Shown here: positions 1-8,412 of the stretch, piece by piece
Layout of the letters: every line of letters begins with the position of its first letter
Numbering within the stretch: position 1 is the stretch's first letter
DNA from: Micromonospora sp. U21
Lineage (GTDB): Bacteria > Actinomycetota > Actinomycetes > Mycobacteriales > Micromonosporaceae
Reading direction: 5' to 3'
Assembly (NCBI RefSeq): GCF_018070045.1
Contig: NZ_JAGPYK010000004.1
Span: 186,001 to 250,000 of the forward strand
DNA: 64,000 bases
The notes under the pieces: generated by a model
What the model was told of the DNA's origin: nothing
The model's database searches: none
What the model saw: the letters and a program-made list of their open reading frames with translations, nothing else
Made by a program: the position numbers and the translations under genes

Positions 1-1113
1 GATCCGATGGTCGCGCGGGGCGGGGCGGCCCGATCCCGATCGGTGATCATCGACGTACCCGAACAGCCGGGCGCGGACGCGGACTACGACCTGGTCCGCC
101 GGCTCCGCGCGTCGATCTGCGTGCTCGGCCCGCTGCTGGCCCGCCGGGGGTACGTGCGGGTGGCCCATCCGGGCGGCGACGCGATCGGCTCGCGCGGGCT
201 GGACATGCACGTCTCCGGGCTGACCCGGATGGGCGCGGACATCTCCGGTGAGCACGGGTTCGTCATCGCCGCCGCACCGCACGGGCTGCGCGGCGCGGAC
301 ATCGTGCTGGACTTCCCCAGCGTGGGCGCGACCGAGAACCTGGTGATGGCGGCGGTGCTGGCCCAGGGCACCACGACGATCGACAACGCCGCTCGGGAGC
401 CGGAGATCGTCGACATCTGCACCATGCTCAACCAGATGGGCGCGCGGATCTCCGGCGCTGGAACGTCCGCCCTGCGGATCACCGGCGTACCCGGGCTGCG
501 CCCGGTGCGGCACGCCACGGTGGGGGACCGGATCGTCGCCGGCACCTGGGCGTTCGGCGCGGCGATGACCCGTGGCGACGTGACGGTGACCGGGCTCGAC
601 CCGGCCTTCCTGGAGGTCGCGCTGGACAAGGTGGTGGCGGCCGGCGGCCTCGTGGAGACCCGGGGAGACGGTTTCCGGGTGCGGATGGACGACCGGCCCC
701 GGGCGGTCGACGTGGTGACGCTGCCGTACCCGGGCTTCGCCACCGACCTGCTGCCGATGGCGATCGGCCTGGCCGCCGTCAGCGACGGTGCCTCGTTGAT
801 CACCGAGAACATCTTCGACGGCCGGTTCATGTTCGCCAACGAGATGATGCGCCTCGGCGCGGACATCAAGACCGACGGGCACCACGCGGTGGTCCGCGGC
901 CGGGACCGTCTCTCCGGGGCGCCGGTGCGGGCCACCGACATCCGCGCCGGGGCCGGGCTGATCATCGCCGGGCTCTGCGCCGACGGGGTCACCGAGGTCT
1001 CCCACGTGCACCACGTCGACCGGGGCTACCCGGACTTCGTGGCCGACCTGCTCGCGCTCGGGGTGGACGTCGAGCGGGGGACGACGCCGGAGGAGCCGGC
1101 ACTGGAGATCTGA
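1..1113 (+). CDS. murA: UDP-N-acetylglucosamine 1-carboxyvinyltransferase, 5' end outside window
   Basis: First committed step of peptidoglycan synthesis: enolpyruvyl transfer from PEP to UDP-GlcNAc in the cytoplasm. The frame is open from base 1 and about 370 residues are visible of the usual 420 or so. The N-terminal part with the usual Lys-Asn substrate pair lies before the window. The motif [20 protein letters not shown] is the conserved MurA core. The active-site loop reads [14 protein letters not shown], so Asp (codon 178-180) replaces the usual catalytic Cys, as in mycobacterial MurA. The Arg of the loop is kept and the following Pro is Gly. The gene ends with TGA. No partner gene is visible. 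Family assignment is secure; fosfomycin insensitivity is inferred from the Asp. Confidence 0.95.
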   Translation, partial: DPMVARGGAARSRSVIIDVPEQPGADADYDLVRRLRASICVLGPLLARRGYVRVAHPGGDAIGSRGLDMHVSGLTRMGADISGEHGFVIAAAPHGLRGADIVLDFPSVGATENLVMAAVLAQGTTTIDNAAREPEIVDICTMLNQMGARISGAGTSALRITGVPGLRPVRHATVGDRIVAGTWAFGAAMTRGDVTVTGLDPAFLEVALDKVVAAGGLVETRGDGFRVRMDDRPRAVDVVTLPYPGFATDLLPMAIGLAAVSDGASLITENIFDGRFMFANEMMRLGADIKTDGHHAVVRGRDRLSGAPVRATDIRAGAGLIIAGLCADGVTEVSHVHHVDRGYPDFVADLLALGVDVERGTTPEEPALEI

Positions 1114-1147
1114 CGCCAACCGGGGCTGCCGGGTCTCCCGACAGCCC

Positions 1148-1163
1148 CTTAGCCGTCGTTCAG
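1148..1163 (+). promoter_or_regulatory. Acyl-CoA regulon operator, site 1
   Basis: Imperfect palindrome CTTAGCC-GT-CGTTCAG, 52 bp before the start of the 3-hydroxybutyryl-CoA dehydrogenase gene. Five further copies in this window lie before acyl-CoA genes. A possible -10 hexamer TAGGGT starts at 1174, ten bases past the site, so a bound protein would overlap the -35 region. The regulator is not known. Confidence 0.6.
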
Positions 1164-1215
1164 GCTCGCCGACTAGGGTGCAGGCAGGCACTCAATCGCA
1201 GCGAGGGAGAAGCAG

Positions 1216-2064
1216 ATGGCGGGTCGACTCGCGGTCGTCGGGGCCGGGCTGATGGGCTCCGGCATCGCCCAGGTGGCGGCGCAGGCGGGCTGGCAGGTGA
1301 CGCTGCGCGACCTGGACGACGCGGCCACCACCCGGGGCCTCGGCGGCATCAGGAAGTCGCTGGAGAAGTTCGCCGAGAAGGGCAAGATCGAGGCGTCCGA
1401 GGTCGAGGCGACGCTCGCCCGGATCACCCCGACCACCGACCTGGAGGCGGCGGCGGACGCGGACATCGTGGTCGAGGCGGTCTTCGAGCGTCTGGAGATC
1501 AAGCACGAGGTGTTCCGCGCGCTGGACAAGATCTGCAAGTCCGACGCGGTGCTCGCCACCAACACCTCGGCCATCCCGGTCACCCAGATCGCCGCGGTCA
1601 CCGAGCGGCCCGAGGCGGTCGTCGGCACCCACTTCTTCTCCCCGGTGCCGATGATGCAGCTGTGCGAGCTGGTCCGCGGCTACAAGACCAGCGACGCCAC
1701 GCTGGCCACCGTACGGGCCTTCGCCGAGGAGATCGGCAAGACGGTGGTGGTGGTCAACCGGGACATCGCCGGCTTCGTCACCACCCGGCTGATCTCCGCC
1801 CTGGTGGTGGAGGCGGTCAAGCTGGTCGAGTCCGGTGTGGTGTCGGCGGAGGACCTGGACACCGCCTGCCGGCTGGGCTTCGGGCACGCGATGGGCCCGC
1901 TGGCCACCACCGACCTGACCGGCGTGGACGTGCTCCTGCACGCCTCGAAGAACATCTACACCGACACCGCGGACGAGAAGTTCTTCCCGCCGGAGCTGCT
2001 CCAGCGCATGGTCACCGCCGGCGACCTGGGCCGCAAGACCGGCAAGGGTTTCTACACGTACTAA
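1216..2064 (+). CDS. 3-hydroxybutyryl-CoA dehydrogenase, single-domain
   Basis: NAD(P)-dependent oxidoreductase of 282 residues that interconverts acetoacetyl-CoA and 3-hydroxybutyryl-CoA. The Rossmann motif VVGAGLMGSGIAQ is at residues 7-19. The HAD signature TNTSAIP and the catalytic HFFSPVP segment follow, and the end KTGKGFYTY is typical of the FadB2/PaaH/Hbd family. The ATG is chosen for the GAGGGAGA ribosome site 5 bp before it. It stands alone, with an operator of the shared acyl-CoA type at 1148. With the thiolase at 27864 and Ccr at 25012 it would feed the ethylmalonyl-CoA route. Stereospecificity cannot be read from the sequence; the family is usually L-(3S)-specific. Confidence 0.9.
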   Translation: MAGRLAVVGAGLMGSGIAQVAAQAGWQVTLRDLDDAATTRGLGGIRKSLEKFAEKGKIEASEVEATLARITPTTDLEAAADADIVVEAVFERLEIKHEVFRALDKICKSDAVLATNTSAIPVTQIAAVTERPEAVVGTHFFSPVPMMQLCELVRGYKTSDATLATVRAFAEEIGKTVVVVNRDIAGFVTTRLISALVVEAVKLVESGVVSAEDLDTACRLGFGHAMGPLATTDLTGVDVLLHASKNIYTDTADEKFFPPELLQRMVTAGDLGRKTGKGFYTY

Positions 2065-2117
2065 CCCCCCCCGCCCCGCCTCGCCCCGCCCCGCCGACTC
2101 TCCCGCCCCGCTTCTCG

Positions 2118-2181
2118 CGTCGATCTAGGACTAGTCGCTGTCGTTGGAGATCAACAAACGGCAACGAGCCCTAGATCGGCG
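2118..2181. repeat. Intergenic palindrome, family B copy 1
   Basis: Two arms of about 29 bases beginning CGTCGATCTAGG and ending CCTAGATCGGCG, with partial mismatches in the inner part and a short loop around 2147-2151. It lies between the convergent dehydrogenase and ABC permease genes, so it may act as a two-way terminator. The same sequence type recurs at 30121. It is flanked by runs of GGGGC/GCCCC at 2068-2110 and 2180-2217. Confidence 0.75.
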
Positions 2182-2228
2182 GGGCGCGGGGCGGGGCGGG
2201 GCGGGGCGGGGCGGCGCGTGAGGCGGGG

Positions 2229-3074
2229 TCAGCCGTCGCGCTTGGTCGTCCAGCGGAAGGTGGTCAGGCAGAGCACGACGCCGATCACGCACCACAGGGC
2301 CAGTACCACCGCGACGCGGCCCAGCTCGAACGAGCCCCCCGGCTCCTGTGCCCCGAAGCTCGACGGCAGGAAGACCGACCGCAGCCCCTGGCACATCCAC
2401 TTGAGCGGGAACAGCGCGGCGACCTGCTGCATCCAGGTGGGCAGGTCGGTGAAGACGAAGAACACCCCGGAGATGAACTGGAGCACCAGCGCGACCGGGG
2501 TGACCACCGCGGAGCCGCTGCGCGCGGTGCGGGCAAGCGACGAGATGGCGATGCCGCACAGGGTGCAGGCGGTCACCCCGAGCACGGCGACCCAGCCGAA
2601 GGTGAACCACTTCCCGGCGGTACCCGGCAGGTCGAGGTCGAACAGCGCCACCGCGACCGCGAGCAGCAGCGCGGTCTCGGCGATGCCGATCGCCACCACC
2701 ATGATCACCTTGCCGGCGAACCAGACCCACTTCGGCATCGGCGTGCCCCGGTAGCGCTTGAGCACGCCCCGGTCCCGCTCGATCGGGATCCAGATGCCGA
2801 GGTTCTGGAAGCTCACCGTCATCAGGCCGGTCGCGATCATGCCGGTGATGAAGTACTGGGTGAACTTGACCCCTCCGCCGATCGTGCCGTGGAAGATCGA
2901 CGCGAAGATCAGGATCATGATGATCGGGAAGCCCATCGTGAAGACGACGGACTCCCGGCTGCGCAGGAACTGGGTGATCTCCAGCCGGCCCTGCCGCAGG
3001 GCGAGCCCTCCAGCGCCCGGCCGGCGGCCCCGGGTCGCGGCGACCGGCGTCGCCGGCTTCGTCGTGGTCGTCAT
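2229..3074 (-). CDS. ABC-2 type transporter permease
   Basis: Integral membrane subunit of 281 residues for an ABC exporter. After a basic N-terminal tail (about 35 residues) there are six hydrophobic segments. They begin near SVVFTMGFPIIMILIFASIF and end with VVLALWCVIGVVLCLTTF, the usual ABC-2/DrrB layout. The start ATG overlaps the stop of the ATPase gene (ATGA at 3071-3074), so the two are translationally coupled. The substrate is unknown; relatives export drugs, polyketides or lipids. The gene converges on the dehydrogenase, with palindrome B between them. Confidence 0.9.
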   Translation of the reverse strand: MTTTTKPATPVAATRGRRPGAGGLALRQGRLEITQFLRSRESVVFTMGFPIIMILIFASIFHGTIGGGVKFTQYFITGMIATGLMTVSFQNLGIWIPIERDRGVLKRYRGTPMPKWVWFAGKVIMVVAIGIAETALLLAVAVALFDLDLPGTAGKWFTFGWVAVLGVTACTLCGIAISSLARTARSGSAVVTPVALVLQFISGVFFVFTDLPTWMQQVAALFPLKWMCQGLRSVFLPSSFGAQEPGGSFELGRVAVVLALWCVIGVVLCLTTFRWTTKRDG

Positions 3075-3922
3075 CGCGCGTGTCCGATCATCGTGAGGTA
3101 GACGTCCTCCAGGGTCGGCCGGGTCACGGTGAGCCCGGGGACCTCGCCGCCGTAGCGCACGGCCAGGTCGGCCACCAGGGCCGTCGGCGTCGCGGTTTGC
3201 GCAAGCTCCGGCGTCCCGTCCGGGGTACGCCAGGAGACAGTCGCGAGGGCCTCCTGACGGTTGCCCAGCCGGTTCGGCGCGGACACCTCGACCAGTCGTC
3301 CGCCGGTGATCACGCCGACGCGGTCGGCCAGCGCCTCCGCCTCGTCCAGGTAGTGAGTGGTCAGCACGATGGTGGTGCCGGCCGCTGCGAGGTCGCGGAT
3401 CAGCTCCCAGAACTCCCGGCGGGCCTCCGGGTCGAAGCCGGTGGTCGGCTCGTCGAGGAAGAGCAGCTCGGGGCGGCCGATGATGCCCAGCGCCACGTCG
3501 AGGCGGCGCTTCTGCCCACCGGAGAGGGTGTGCGTGCGGGCCTTCGCCTTGCCGGCCAGCCCGACCCGCTCGATCACCTTGTCGGGATCGTCGGCGTCGG
3601 GATAGAAGCCGGAGAAGTGCCGGATCACCTCGGCCACGGTCAGCTCGTCGAACTCGCCGGTGCCCTGGAGCACGATGCCCACCCGGGATCGCCAGCCGGC
3701 GTCCGGGTGGGCCGGGTCCGCGCCGAGCACGGTGACCTCGCCAGCGTCCCGGCGTCGGTAGCCCTCAAGGATCTCCACGGTGGTGGTTTTGCCGGCGCCG
3801 TTCGGGCCGAGCAGGGCGAACACCTCGCCGCGGTGGACGTCGAGGTCCACACCCGCCACGGCCACGTTGTCGCCGTACGCCTTGCGCAGCCCCCGGACGG
3901 AGATGGCCAGCTCGTCATCCAT
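3071..3922 (-). CDS. ABC transporter ATP-binding protein
   Basis: Cytoplasmic ATPase of 283 residues that powers the permease encoded directly after it. Walker A is GPNGAGKTTT (around residue 38-47), the signature is LSGGQKRRLDVALG, Walker B is LLFLDEPTTGFDP, and the H-loop is TTHYLDEAE. This is a DrrA-like daunorubicin/ABC-2 subfamily protein with a short C-terminal domain. The inner ATG (MDDELAIS) is chosen because the longer frame lacks family similarity. There is no ribosome site before it, but CACACT sits seven bases upstream, which would fit a leaderless mRNA. It is divergent from ethylmalonyl-CoA mutase across 151 bp. Confidence 0.92.
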   Translation of the reverse strand: MDDELAISVRGLRKAYGDNVAVAGVDLDVHRGEVFALLGPNGAGKTTTVEILEGYRRRDAGEVTVLGADPAHPDAGWRSRVGIVLQGTGEFDELTVAEVIRHFSGFYPDADDPDKVIERVGLAGKAKARTHTLSGGQKRRLDVALGIIGRPELLFLDEPTTGFDPEARREFWELIRDLAAAGTTIVLTTHYLDEAEALADRVGVITGGRLVEVSAPNRLGNRQEALATVSWRTPDGTPELAQTATPTALVADLAVRYGGEVPGLTVTRPTLEDVYLTMIGHAR

Positions 3923-4048
3923 GGCGTCCAGTGTGCGTCCTGGCTGGGGAGGTGCGGCGCCCGGGGTGTGGCGGTCCGGACCACTGCGGGCGCTTCGCAC
4001 CCGGACGTCCGCGACATGGACCTGTGTGGTTTTCCACAACCCGTTTTA

Positions 4049-4064
4049 CTGAACGGTAACTTAG
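4049..4064 (-). promoter_or_regulatory. Acyl-CoA regulon operator, site 4
   Basis: CTGAACG-GT-AACTTAG. Its reverse complement CTAAGTT-AC-CGTTCAG matches the other copies, especially in the CGTTCAG half. It ends 9 bp before the ethylmalonyl-CoA mutase ATG and overlaps the proposed -10 at 4062-4067, which would suit repression. The divergent ABC gene starts 127 bp away. Confidence 0.6.
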
Positions 4065-4067
4065 ACT
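4062..4067 (+). promoter_or_regulatory. Proposed -10 element of a leaderless mutase mRNA
   Basis: TAGACT ends six bases before the ATG at 4074 and no Shine-Dalgarno sequence is present. This spacing puts the transcription start on or next to the A of the start codon. A near copy (CAGACT, six bases, ATG) precedes the epimerase gene at 27801. Confidence 0.45.
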
Positions 4068-4073
4068 CCGGCC

Positions 4074-6080
4074 ATGGATGAGAAGGCATCTTCGGGGCGG
4101 TTGCCCGAGCGGGACCGCCCGTGGGTGATGCGCACCTACGCCGGCCACTCGTCGGCCGCCGCGACCAACGCCCTCTTCCGTCGCAACCTGGCGAAGGGGC
4201 AGACCGGTCTCTCGGTCGCCTTCGACCTGCCCACGCAGACCGGGTACGACCCCGACCACGAGCTGGCGGCCGGTGAGGTTGGCCGGGTCGGTGTGCCGGT
4301 GGCTCACCTCGGCGACATGCGGGCGCTCTTCGACGGTCTCCCGCTGGCCGACATGAACACCTCGATGACCATCAACGCCCCGGCGATGTGGCTGCTCGCC
4401 CTCTACGGCACCGTGGGGCTGGAGCAGAACGCCGAGCTGGCCCGCTGTGCCGGCACCACGCAGAACGACATCATCAAGGAGTACCTGTCCCGGGGGACGT
4501 ACATCTTCCCGCCGGCGGCGTCGCTGCGGCTCACCGCCGACGTGGTTTCGTACACGCTGCGCGAGATGCCGCGGTGGAACCCGGTCAACATCTGCTCGTA
4601 CCACCTCCAGGAGGCCGGTGCCACGCCGGTGCAGGAGGTCGGCTTCGCGCTGGCCACCGCGGTCGCCGTGCTCGACGCGGTCCGTGACTCCGGCCAGGTG
4701 CCCGCCGAGCGGATGGGTGACGTGGTGCAGCGGATCTCGTTCTTCGTCAACGCCGGGGTGCGGTTCGTGGAGGAGATCGCGAAGATGCGCGCGTTCGGCG
4801 TGCTCTGGGATGAGATCACCCGCGACCGGTACGGGGTCGGCGAGGCCAAGCAGCGCCGGTTCCGTTACGGCGTGCAGGTCAACTCGCTCGGCCTCACCGA
4901 AGCGCAGCCGGAGAACAACATCCAGCGCATCGTCCTGGAGATGCTCGGCGTCACGATGTCCCGCGACGCCCGGGCCCGCGCGGTACAGCTGCCCGCCTGG
5001 AACGAGGCGCTCGGCCTGCCCCGCCCGTGGGACCAGCAGTGGTCGCTGCGGATGCAGCAGGTCCTGGCGTACGAGTCGGACCTGCTCGAATACCCCGACA
5101 TCTTCGCCGGCTCGCACGTGATGACCGCGCTGGTCGACGAGATCGTCACCGGTGCCCGGGTCGAGCTGGACAAGGTGCTGGAGCTGGGCGGCGTGGTGGC
5201 CGCCGTGGAGACCGGCTACCTCAAGAGCGCGCTGGTCGCCTCGCTGGCCGAACGCCGTGGCCGGATGGAGTCCGGCGCCGACGTGGTGGTCGGCGTCAAC
5301 CGGTTCACCGAGACCGAGCCCTCCCCGCTGACCGCGGCCGGTGCTGAGGCGGTCGAGCAGGTCGATCCGGCGGTCGAGGCCGCCGCCGCGGACGGCGTAC
5401 GCCGGTGGCGGGCCGACCGGGACGCCGCGGCCGTCGACGCGGCCCTGGCCCGGCTCCGCGCGGACGCCGCGACCACCACGAACCTGATGCCGGCCACGTT
5501 GGAGTGCGTGCGGACCGGCGTGACCACCGGCGAGTGGGCAGGCGCGCTGCGCCAGGTCTTCGGCGAGTACCGGGCGCCCACCGGGCTGGCCGGCGCCACC
5601 GGCACCAGCGGCGACCCTGGCCTCGCGGCCGTCCGCGAGCGGGTCACCGCCACCGCCCGCGAGCTGGGCAGCGGCCGGCTGCGGCTGCTGGTTGGCAAGC
5701 CCGGCCTGGATGGGCACTCCAACGGCGCCGAGCAGATCGCGGTACGCGCCCGCGACGCCGGATTCGAGGTCGTCTACCAGGGCATCCGGCTGACCGCCGG
5801 GCAGATCGTCGCCGCCGCCGTGGAGGAGGACGTCGACCTGGTCGGGCTCTCCGTGCTCTCCGGCTCGCACCTGGCGGCCGTGCCGGCCGTGCTCGACGGG
5901 CTGCGCACCGCCGGCCGGGCGGACCTGCCGGTGGTCGTGGGCGGCATCATCCCCGCCGGTGACGCCGACACGCTGCGGGCCGCCGGGGTGGCCCGGGTCT
6001 TCACTCCGAAGGACTTCGCCCTCACCGGCATCATCGACGACCTGGTGACGGTCATCCGCCGCGCCAACGACCTGCCCTGA
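4074..6080 (+). CDS. ecm: Ethylmalonyl-CoA mutase (coenzyme B12-dependent)
   Basis: Rearranges ethylmalonyl-CoA to methylsuccinyl-CoA in the ethylmalonyl-CoA pathway. The protein has 668 residues in one chain: a TIM-barrel substrate domain (about 1-500) and a C-terminal B12 domain from about 540. The B12 domain has the DxHxxG base-off motif as GLDGHSNGAEQIA and the later GLSVLSGSH. The PTQTGYD and MNTSMTINA motifs are those of the MeaA/Ecm subgroup. Tyr22 (MRTYAGH) and Arg140 (LSRGTYIFPP) match the pair that holds the free carboxylate in methylmalonyl-CoA mutase. There is no ribosome site. The acyl-CoA operator lies just before it, and the pathway partner Ccr is encoded at 25012. Symbol meaA is a synonym. 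Confidence 0.9.
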   Translation: MDEKASSGRLPERDRPWVMRTYAGHSSAAATNALFRRNLAKGQTGLSVAFDLPTQTGYDPDHELAAGEVGRVGVPVAHLGDMRALFDGLPLADMNTSMTINAPAMWLLALYGTVGLEQNAELARCAGTTQNDIIKEYLSRGTYIFPPAASLRLTADVVSYTLREMPRWNPVNICSYHLQEAGATPVQEVGFALATAVAVLDAVRDSGQVPAERMGDVVQRISFFVNAGVRFVEEIAKMRAFGVLWDEITRDRYGVGEAKQRRFRYGVQVNSLGLTEAQPENNIQRIVLEMLGVTMSRDARARAVQLPAWNEALGLPRPWDQQWSLRMQQVLAYESDLLEYPDIFAGSHVMTALVDEIVTGARVELDKVLELGGVVAAVETGYLKSALVASLAERRGRMESGADVVVGVNRFTETEPSPLTAAGAEAVEQVDPAVEAAAADGVRRWRADRDAAAVDAALARLRADAATTTNLMPATLECVRTGVTTGEWAGALRQVFGEYRAPTGLAGATGTSGDPGLAAVRERVTATARELGSGRLRLLVGKPGLDGHSNGAEQIAVRARDAGFEVVYQGIRLTAGQIVAAAVEEDVDLVGLSVLSGSHLAAVPAVLDGLRTAGRADLPVVVGGIIPAGDADTLRAAGVARVFTPKDFALTGIIDDLVTVIRRANDLP

Positions 6081-6099
6081 CCGTGGCGGGTGTGGCAGG

Positions 6100-6396
6100 T
6101 CAGCGGCCGTCGTAGGTCATGCAGTCGGCCATGTCGTTGTCCGGGCCGACCCTGATGGACGAGGCGTGACACTCGAGCTGCTCATTGTGCCGGCAGTCGG
6201 ACCGCTGGCACGCGCCCACCTGAGCGATCAGGCTCTCCACACCGCCGCGCACCGGCGACTCGACGAAGGTGTGGCAGTGCGCGTGATCCATGCTGCCGAT
6301 CGTGATCGCGAAGGCGTGACAGTCTCCGGCGTCGTTGTATGCGCAGGCTACGACCACGCACTCCTGGACTCGGGGCATCTCCATCGCTGCGGTCAT
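6100..6396 (-). CDS. DUF1540 protein with two Cys-rich repeats
   Basis: A 98-residue protein with two similar units. The first runs from VQECVVVACAYND to AHCHTF, and the second from VGACQRSDCRHNE to ADCMTY. Each has four Cys in the pattern C-x(3-5)-C-x(6)-C-x(n)-C typical of DUF1540, which may bind a metal. The ATG has a strong ribosome site (GAGGAGG, six bases before it). It converges on the mutase gene with 19 bp between stops. The function of the family is not known. A role in metal or redox handling is only a guess from the cysteines. Confidence 0.85.
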   Translation of the reverse strand: MTAAMEMPRVQECVVVACAYNDAGDCHAFAITIGSMDHAHCHTFVESPVRGGVESLIAQVGACQRSDCRHNEQLECHASSIRVGPDNDMADCMTYDGR

Positions 6397-6717
6397 GCCG
6401 ACCTCCTCTAGGCTCTTGCCCGATCGTAGGCTTTTGCCGGCTTCGTGACCCTGGCTATACCGGGACGGGGATCAGGTGTGCGGGTTGCCGCTGGGTCGTT
6501 GACCGGCGTGCCGGTGTGCTCCTTGTGCGTTGCGTTGCGTCGTGGGTGGGGCGGGGCCGGCCGTGCCCGGCTCCGGGCGGTCAGGCTTGATCCCTGCGCC
6601 GGGCACGGCGGGCCCCACCCCGTCGGTGGTCGCCGTCCGTCGTGATCCGTCCGCTGAGTCCGGCGAGGCCATCCGGGCGGCGATGCCCATCCCTCCCGAT
6701 GGCTACGTGAGGGCGAT

Positions 6718-7137
6718 GAATCCCATCCGGTTGGGCGATCATCGGTTCCGATCCCGCGGTCTGGCCGGCAAGCCCCGATCCCGGCGGGTTGTTCAGTCCG
6801 TTCCGATCTCTGCGAGGGTCCGGCATGCCGTCCCGGATTGTTCGGTCCGGTCCAGATCTCTGCGCGGGTAGGGCAAGCACGATCGGCGGGAATCGCCATC
6901 GGTTCCGATCCTCGCCACGTGCGGTGAGTCCCATCCGGGTGGTCGCCGGTCCTTTTCGGGTCCCTGAGCGGGGTTCCGGCAAGCCCCGATCCCGGCGGCG
7001 ATCGTTGTCCGTCCTGATTCCTGCGCGAGGCGCGGTGTGTCCTGTCCGGTCGGGTCGTCGTCTCGCGGTGATCCCTGTGCCTGGGCGCATCCCGCCGACG
7101 GCTGCCGGCCCGATCCCTGTTTGGACGTGGCCCAGAC
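6718..7137. repeat. Degenerate tandem repeat, unit about 210 bp
   Basis: The 23-base block beginning CCGGCAAGCCCCGATCCC starts at 6765 and again at 6976, and the phrase TCCCATCCGG recurs at 6721 and 6930, both about 210 bp apart. Shorter echoes (GATCTCTGCG, GATTCCTGCG, GATCCCTGTG) fill each unit. Open frames here are Arg/Gly/Asp-rich, lack starts with ribosome sites and resemble nothing I know. I treat the stretch 6397-7163 as non-coding repeat DNA. Confidence 0.6.
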
Positions 7138-7163
7138 CCACCGAGTCGGGCGGTCGGTGGGGT

Positions 7164-7211
7164 GAGCGCTATACCTGTGAGTCATACATATGCCTCTGAG
7201 GTATACCGCTC
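7164..7211. repeat. 48-bp palindrome with TATACCT/AGGTATA arms
   Basis: Two 24-base arms, GAGCGCTATACCT... and ...AGGTATACCGCTC, match at 19 of 24 positions with no loop. It is AT-rich for this genome. It could be an operator, a terminator or a mobile palindrome; nothing nearby decides which. Confidence 0.6.
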
Positions 7212-7244
7212 ATCGACCACTTCGCCTCCGGATCGCCCCTGCCC

Positions 7245-7329
7245 GGGGTGATCGACTCGGTATCGCGGATGTCGCGGTGTCCACGGCCACCGGATGCCCC
7301 GATATCGCCGATACCGAGTAGATCACCCC
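7245..7329. repeat. Intergenic palindrome, family A copy 1
   Basis: Arms of about 38 bases start GGGGTGATCGACTCGGTATC and end ...ACCGAGTAGATCACCCC, with a loop near 7283-7291. The arm sequence (GATCGACTCGGTATC, then GGTGTCC next to the loop) recurs at 27211 and 34943. Confidence 0.75.
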
Positions 7330-7424
7330 CAAACCGGCGCATCCGACGCCGGAACGCCCGGTGATCTCGTGGCGGGTGTCCGGTATCGGGGGTTTCTGGG
7401 TTGTGACCGGCTGCATCCGTGGGG

Positions 7425-7700
7425 TGGAATCGTGGCGGGCCGGGGGTCGTTACATACCCTGACGATCGCAGCACCACCGGTCCGCCACCCGCCCCCGTGG
7501 GTTGGCAGCAGGGCCGGCCGCCAGGTCCCGCCCCCGCAGGTTGGCAGCGCGGCCGGGGTTGGAATGCCCGCGAGGTGCGTGGTCGTTGCAGAGTCCCTGA
7601 CCGACCGCACCAGCACCCTCGAACGGGGTGCCTGTCGGATGGGCCAGTCCTGGAATGGGCCCGGCCCGGCGGTCGTTACACACAGTCCCGGCGCCACGAG
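7425..7700. repeat. Three degenerate direct repeats, spacing about 90-135 bp
   Basis: TGGAAT followed by a G-rich stretch and then GTCGTTACATACCCTG (near 7445), GTCGTTGCAGAGTCCCTG (near 7582) and GTCGTTACACACAGTCCC (near 7671). A paired GTTGGCAGC block also occurs near 7501 and 7540. The stretch ends about 130 bp before the secreted lysozyme-like gene. No gene is evident, and its purpose is unknown. Confidence 0.5.
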
Positions 7701-7833
7701 CCCCCCGGCTTGTAGGCCGCCGACCTAAGACTTTCCCCCCTTGTGTTGAAAGCGCCGGACGAGGTGCTCGCACCCGCGTGCCGTTTCCCCTGTTGGCGGT
7801 GGGTGTCTACCCCCTTGAAGGAGCTGACCCCTG

Positions 7834-8385
7834 ATGAACACGATCATTCGTAAGAGCGTGCTGTCGGTTGCTGGTCTCGCGTTCGCCGGTGGTGTCTTCG
7901 CCGGTCCGATCGCCGCCACCGCCGCCACCCCGGTCGAGGGCAAGCCGGTCGCAGTCGCCGTGCAGAAGGCGCAGGGTGCGCAGTCGCGCATCGACCTGAA
8001 CGACGAGCAGAGCGGCAATGTCAAGGCGATCATCGCCGCGACGAAGAAGGCCGGGCTGCCCGAGCGGGCCGCGGTGATCTCGATCGCCACCAGCCTGCAG
8101 GAGTCGAAGCTGGAGAACCTGGGTCACCTCGGCGACCGCAACGACCACGACTCGCTGGGCCTGTTCCAGCAGCGCCCCAGCTCGGGTTGGGGCACGCCGG
8201 AGCAGATCACCGACCCCGAATACTCCACCACCGCGTTCCTCAAGGGCCTCAAGCAGGTCGACGGGTGGCAGGACATGGCGTTGACCGACGCCGCGCAGAC
8301 CGTGCAGGTCTCGGCCTACCCCGACGCCTACGCCCAGTGGGAACAGCAGGCCACCGACCTGGTCGCCCAGCACTGGAACAGCTGA
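7834..8385 (+). CDS. Secreted lysozyme-like protein
   Basis: 183 residues, of which the first 33 or so are a signal peptide (MNTIIRKSVLSVAGLAFAGG, AxA site near ATAAT). The mature part is a small alpha-helical domain with ESKLENLGHLG and DSLGLFQQRPSSGWGTPEQI. This is the pattern of the lysozyme-like/transglycosylase fold found in actinomycete exported proteins; the Glu of the first motif would be the acid. The ribosome site AAGGAG precedes the ATG. It stands alone behind a long non-coding leader. Cleavage of peptidoglycan is inferred from the fold only. Confidence 0.8.
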   Translation: MNTIIRKSVLSVAGLAFAGGVFAGPIAATAATPVEGKPVAVAVQKAQGAQSRIDLNDEQSGNVKAIIAATKKAGLPERAAVISIATSLQESKLENLGHLGDRNDHDSLGLFQQRPSSGWGTPEQITDPEYSTTAFLKGLKQVDGWQDMALTDAAQTVQVSAYPDAYAQWEQQATDLVAQHWNS

Positions 8386-8412
8386 CCCAAGCAGCACCTG
8401 CGTGACACCGAC

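Noticed and set aside
3923..4073. Cobalamin riboswitch before the B12-dependent mutase
   Set aside because: The gap is only 151 bp, has no B12-box-like sequence, and the mutase mRNA appears leaderless. The icmA leader was also checked without success.
6785..6805. A further acyl-CoA operator (TTGTTCAGTCCGTTCC)
   Set aside because: Contains GTTCAG but lacks the CTTAG half and lies in the repeat stretch, not before a gene.
6408..7185. Several long minus-strand frames rich in Arg, Gly and Asp
   Set aside because: They overlap each other in different frames, follow the DNA repeats, have no ribosome sites and show no known domain.
7700..7833. c-di-AMP (ydaO-type) riboswitch before the lysozyme-like gene
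   Set aside because: Such switches precede wall hydrolases in actinomycetes, but I could not find the conserved core segments here.
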